From Euphorbia lathyris (taxonomy: Eukaryota > Streptophyta > Magnoliopsida > Malpighiales > Euphorbiaceae): 64,000 nt of DNA. Positions within the stretch are counted from its first letter, which is position 1. Each line of letters begins with the position of its first letter. Position numbers and translations under genes: made by a program. The stretch spans positions 20,497,501-20,561,500 of the forward strand of contig NC_088916.1 of assembly GCF_963576675.1 (NCBI RefSeq), in the 5' to 3' direction. Below the pieces are notes generated by a model. The model saw only the letters and a program-made list of their open reading frames with translations. It was not told the DNA's origin and searched no databases. Of the stretch, positions 60,403 through 64,000 are shown in pieces.

Positions 60403-61871
60403 GGGCCCCTGACCACTAATGGTCTTCTTTTCCTTCCTTACCTTTATTTTTGTTTTTGTTTTGACTTCTTTTTACGACGCCCTTGGAACAGGCGTAATTT
60501 TAAATAACGCGGAGGGACGTGCAACCCCGCACTTAACGTTTGTTTTGCACTACCAAAAACAAAAAAATTAAATAACCAATAGAATAATTAAACTAATTTA
60601 TTGACTCTTCTAATTTTTCCCGACACGCTATCCCTCCTTCGGAAATTAATTAAAGTTCCGTTATTTGTCATCAAAAATAAAAGACGTCGACACAAGGGGA
60701 TGATCTAATTAAGGAATTTTAGTCTTGGTTTTGAAATTAGGGAATTTGTGCAAAGCTTAGGTTAGTACTAAACTAAGGCATTGAGTCTTAACCCAAATAT
60801 TATCTCCATAATGAACTTTGAAAAGGCAATAAAAACGGGATAGTTGAGAATTTAGCGAAGACTTGATAGTACACAATTTAAACCCGAATCTTTGTGAGGT
60901 ACTTTTGAGCCTAAAGGAGTTCGTACGAGAACTCTAATTCTTTCACAATTTTTCGAGAGCTTTGACTTCACTCGACTCATAGAATTTGCATCCAATACCG
61001 GGTTAAGTACACTTATTTTTGGTAAAAAGGCAATAGATGATAAACCGAACCCACTTAGGCTAATTTTTCTTAATTTATTTTTCTCGTTTTCATTAAACAT
61101 TAGGAAACCCCTTCGAGCCTATTAACCAACTTTTTTGTTAATACCCTTTTAACATTTAACCCTTTTTCCTCTTGTTCGAATACCGACAAAATCAATTTGC
61201 ACCCAAATCACTCGGAAAAAGTCACGGCCTTAACAAACGAGCACCATAAGCCTTCAAAATATTGTTTTTGTGCCTCTATCAAAACAAAGGATACGATAAA
61301 AATAAAAAGGCATTCTCAAGCTCCACCCGAGCAATTTTGAAGTATATTTTGTAAAATTCGCCAAGGCCGAAATAAACAAAAACACGGTGCAATCACAAAA
61401 CGGTATTTTTGAACTCGAGTTTCTTTAAACTAACCACTAAAGAAGCCACCCACATTACAACCCCCCTCCGGGTTCATTTTTAATGTTGCCTAACCATATT
61501 TTAGGAGGAAAAACCCGGATGAAAATGCAAATTCAACATGATCTCGAGTAAGTGCAAAGAAGAGTGCTAAAACACCGACCCAACTAAAATTGAGCGTAAG
61601 AGCGAAATCCCTTGGTGAGGTACTATCGGGTTCTCAAAAGATAATCAACTCCCGTTAATATTGCCTATTCATCTAGATCATGGAGGTTTCAAACAAGTTT
61701 TGTACTCGATTGTTTGCGTAGGTACTTACCGAAACCTTTGCATAAAACCATAACTTTAAAATCACGCACTTGGCAAAACCAACCTTCGGTTTGTTTCTTA
61801 ATTTTCTCAATCCCTTGTCTTTCGATTTCTTTTACTTGAGGACAAGTAAAACTTTAAAGTCCGAGGAGGTT
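60403..61871 (+). other. Athila B 3' internal region, no gene, purine tract at the end
   Basis: Homologous (reverse complement) to 1-1040 and 7180-8145. It lacks the ORF-1-type gene present in A. The purine-rich GTCCGAGGAGGTT directly precedes the 3' LTR at 61872 and is the likely plus-strand primer tract. Confidence 0.8.
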
Positions 61872-63705
61872 TGATAGGGGTATTTTACCCCTATCTTTTA
61901 GCGTGATTTACGGGATGATTTTGGATAAAATAAATAAGTTTAATTACAAAAATAAAGCGTTTTGATAAAATAAAGAAATAAAAATAAATTTCGTACTTTC
62001 AGTTAATTTTCCGTGTTTTTTATTAGTTTAGGAAATAAAAACGTCAAGCTAACTCGGCTCGCAATATTTGTATTTCAGGTACGAGTAAGGAGCAAAAATC
62101 TACTCAAATACGCGGGGTGTATCATCCTTTACGCGGGGCGTGAAACATGGTGTCATCAATAATTGCCTTATCCGCAGACGCCATGTGGAATTGACTCAGC
62201 ATACGCGGGGCGTATGCCACCCTACACGGGGCGTATGACACATGTCGGAAATGATTGGCCTAATCCTGAAAGTCAGACTGCACTGTCTCCTTGAGTCAAC
62301 TCTTCGTACGCGAGGCGTATCACCATACACGCGAGGCGTATCACCATACACATCGAGGCGTACCAGGCAATTCCTCAATGATAAAAGCTCAGAGACTCAT
62401 TTACGCGGGGCGTGCTTCAGCTACGCACGGCGTAAAAGCTCCAATTCAAGCAATAAAACTTCAGAGACTCAAACACGCGGGGCGTACTTCAGCTACGCAG
62501 GGCATGCTTGAGACAACAAGACATGGAATTGGTCCACATGCAGGAAATTTCTGACGGAATGGGCACTTACGCGGGGCGTAGACCACCTTACGCGGGGCGT
62601 ATCATGGGATTTCTGCACCAAATAATGTTGCTCCATACTTGTGCTTTGTGAAGTTACAACATTGCCCTTGCTTGATGTTTATAAATAGGAAGCTCTTGAA
62701 CTCCATTTGATACCAATTACACACTAGAGAGCAAAACTATACTCTTTTGATTATTGTAATTTAGATTCAGATTTTGTAGTTAAACTCTCCCCCTCGAGAG
62801 CTTGTTCGGTTGTTCCGGCGTTCCATTGAAGTTCCGTTCCACCACTCGTCACCAAGCTCGAGAGTTCCACCTCCACGACCTAGGAGACGGCTTTGAGTCC
62901 GGTTAGCTAGTTCCAAGGGCGGATTCTCCCTTTTTACCTGCTAATTAGCTTGTACTCTTCCTATGTACTAGGTTTGGTTGTATTTCATCTATTCACTTTC
63001 CATATTTATAATTTATGATTCATAATCTCTATTTCCCTTTACGTGTTAATGTTTATTACTTGTTTTGATATTCGTAATTGATTATTGTGTAGGAGAATGC
63101 GATTTCCGCCGCCATTCGGGCTATCCTTAGGGAGTTATATAGGTGCTGCCTTACCGGAAGTGACAAACCGAAAACCGTAGGAATTGACAAGCCACGGAAC
63201 TTACGGGCCCTAGTTTCTAATTCCCCCGCATTAGACACACCTTGACTAGGAATCACGTAGTCTAAGTGCTTCACGGGTCGGTCCTACTACACTTAGTCGT
63301 CTTTACAAGAGTAAATTATTATCCGTATACATTTAGAGTCGTTATTTATCGTGGTTATAACTTATCATTATTCATCCTACTTCATAGGGTTTTAGCTACA
63401 TAAATCTGTGTCGCCAATAGTTAGGAATAGTGTGTAGTTGCGTCTTACTTTACCCCAAAGTAATCACCGCTTAAATAACATACGAAACCGAGTCGTCTAA
63501 TACTTGTAATTATAAATCCCGTGGATTCGATACCCGGTCTTAACCGGATTATTACTTGATACGACGGGGTACACTTGCCCCTAAGTAGTCGTAGTGTCTA
63601 GTGGAGTTAGAACATTTAAAAGATCGCATCCATATTCATAGCACATTCACCGCAATACACATTTAGTCGTCATTAGAAAACTCTACCTAGATCCTACGCC
63701 CATCA
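61872..63705 (+). repeat. 3' LTR of Athila element B
   Basis: 1834 bp, TGATAGGGG to CCCATCA, with TATAAATA at 62680-62687. Indels against the 5' LTR: about +21 bp near 62340, about -20 bp near 62500 and +9 bp near 62815. Confidence 0.95.
62109..62601. repeat. Direct pairs of GC-rich 13-mers in the 3' LTR of B
   Basis: Same arrangement as 52806-53296. One block has gained a copy near 62340 and another has lost a copy near 62500, so the motif number changes in steps of about 20 bp. Confidence 0.85.
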
Positions 63706-63904
63706 GTAATCATTCTGTTTTTCAAGATTGGCTCTATGCTCATCCAGTAGTCCACACCATCCAACTCAGTGTTTGTTTAGCATCCAAATCTCCTTACTAT
63801 TCACACATCATACCCCCCTTGTACGCTATTCGCATGTTATATCATCATGCCCCCTTTGCTTGCTATTCACACGTCACATCATCATGCCCCTTGCTTGCTA
63901 TTCG
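63706..63904. mobile_element. Foldback element, copy 2, rest of loop and right arm
   Basis: Continues the loop after the Athila target duplication; arm sequence complementary to 52380-52530, with three subrepeats of about 35 bp (TTGCTATTCNCAC...CATCATGCCCC type). Confidence 0.82.
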
Positions 63905-64000
63905 CTTCATTATACTGTGGGTGGGTAAGTGAAAGGTCTAGGAAGGGGAAAGGGTAAATGAGAGTTATTAGGTCTCTTTATATACGGTACGTAATTAATG
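63905..64000 (+). other. Flank shared with 9168-9265, E2 gene absent
   Basis: TGTGGGTGGGTAAGTG and the following about 90 bp match the sequence upstream of the E2-like pseudogene at 9168-9265. Here it abuts the foldback arm directly, so about 700 bp holding the E2 copy is missing or was never present. Confidence 0.75.

Larger units (their letters stand above)
52569..63705 (+). mobile_element. Complete Athila-lineage element B with target duplications
   Basis: 11,137 bp: LTRs 52569-54392 and 61872-63705, tRNA-Asp primer site, gag, protease, RT-RNase H, integrase, a non-coding 3' region and a purine tract. GTAAT flanks both ends (52564-52568 and 63706-63710). The domain order PR-RT-RH-INT and sequence features place it in the Athila group of Ty3/gypsy. 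All three enzymes are inactivated. Confidence 0.96.

Overview
The window is nuclear DNA of a eudicot plant, from heterochromatin or an otherwise repeat-dominated region. The evidence is Athila- and Tat/Ogre-type LTR retrotransposons, CACTA transposons carrying pieces of intron-containing plant genes, a tRNA-derived SINE, and a long tandem array of F-box pseudogenes resembling the At1g67623-like family. I cannot name the genus. I see no intact cellular gene, rRNA or tRNA gene.

Layout. (1) 1-7179, minus strand: a 3'-truncated Athila-lineage element (element A) with its 5' LTR, tRNA-Asp primer site, a nearly open gag and an ATHILA ORF-1-type gene, but with pol cleanly deleted. 7180-8145 is the 3' internal end of a second element sharing that LTR. 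(2) 8146-10028: a foldback element, a dead ubiquitin-conjugating enzyme (E2) gene copy and one CACTA end. (3) 10029-52362: an array of about 24 F-box-like pseudogenes in 1.04 kb and 0.64 kb units. It is interrupted by a 4.9 kb non-autonomous CACTA with captured alpha-galactosidase-like and TM9SF exons (14550-19496), a 1.35 kb-arm inverted repeat (26897-29616), a 14.4 kb Tat/Ogre-lineage element (30197-44608), a solo LTR (48203-48760) and a Tat LTR fragment (50367-51337). (4) 52363-64000: a second foldback element whose loop holds a complete 11.1 kb Athila element (element B, 52569-63705) with perfect 5-bp target duplications.

How the parts relate. Elements A and B are one family in two states: A keeps gag and the ORF-1-type gene but lacks pol; B keeps a full gag-pol outline ruined by about ten stops, three frameshifts and an integrase active-site change, although its two LTRs differ by only about 1%. 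B therefore probably moved using proteins supplied by a relative. The F-box array looks like a pseudogene that became satellite-like: most units share the same dead start codon and nonsense sites.

The most unusual signal is a rigid short-repeat architecture in the Athila family: GC-rich 13-mers (core ACGCGGGGCGT) occur in pairs with an 8-bp spacer, 21 bp start to start. They are arranged as inverted pairs in 73-bp units in the 3' internal region but as direct pairs in the LTR. The unrelated Tat LTRs carry their own 21-22 bp array of GC palindromes.
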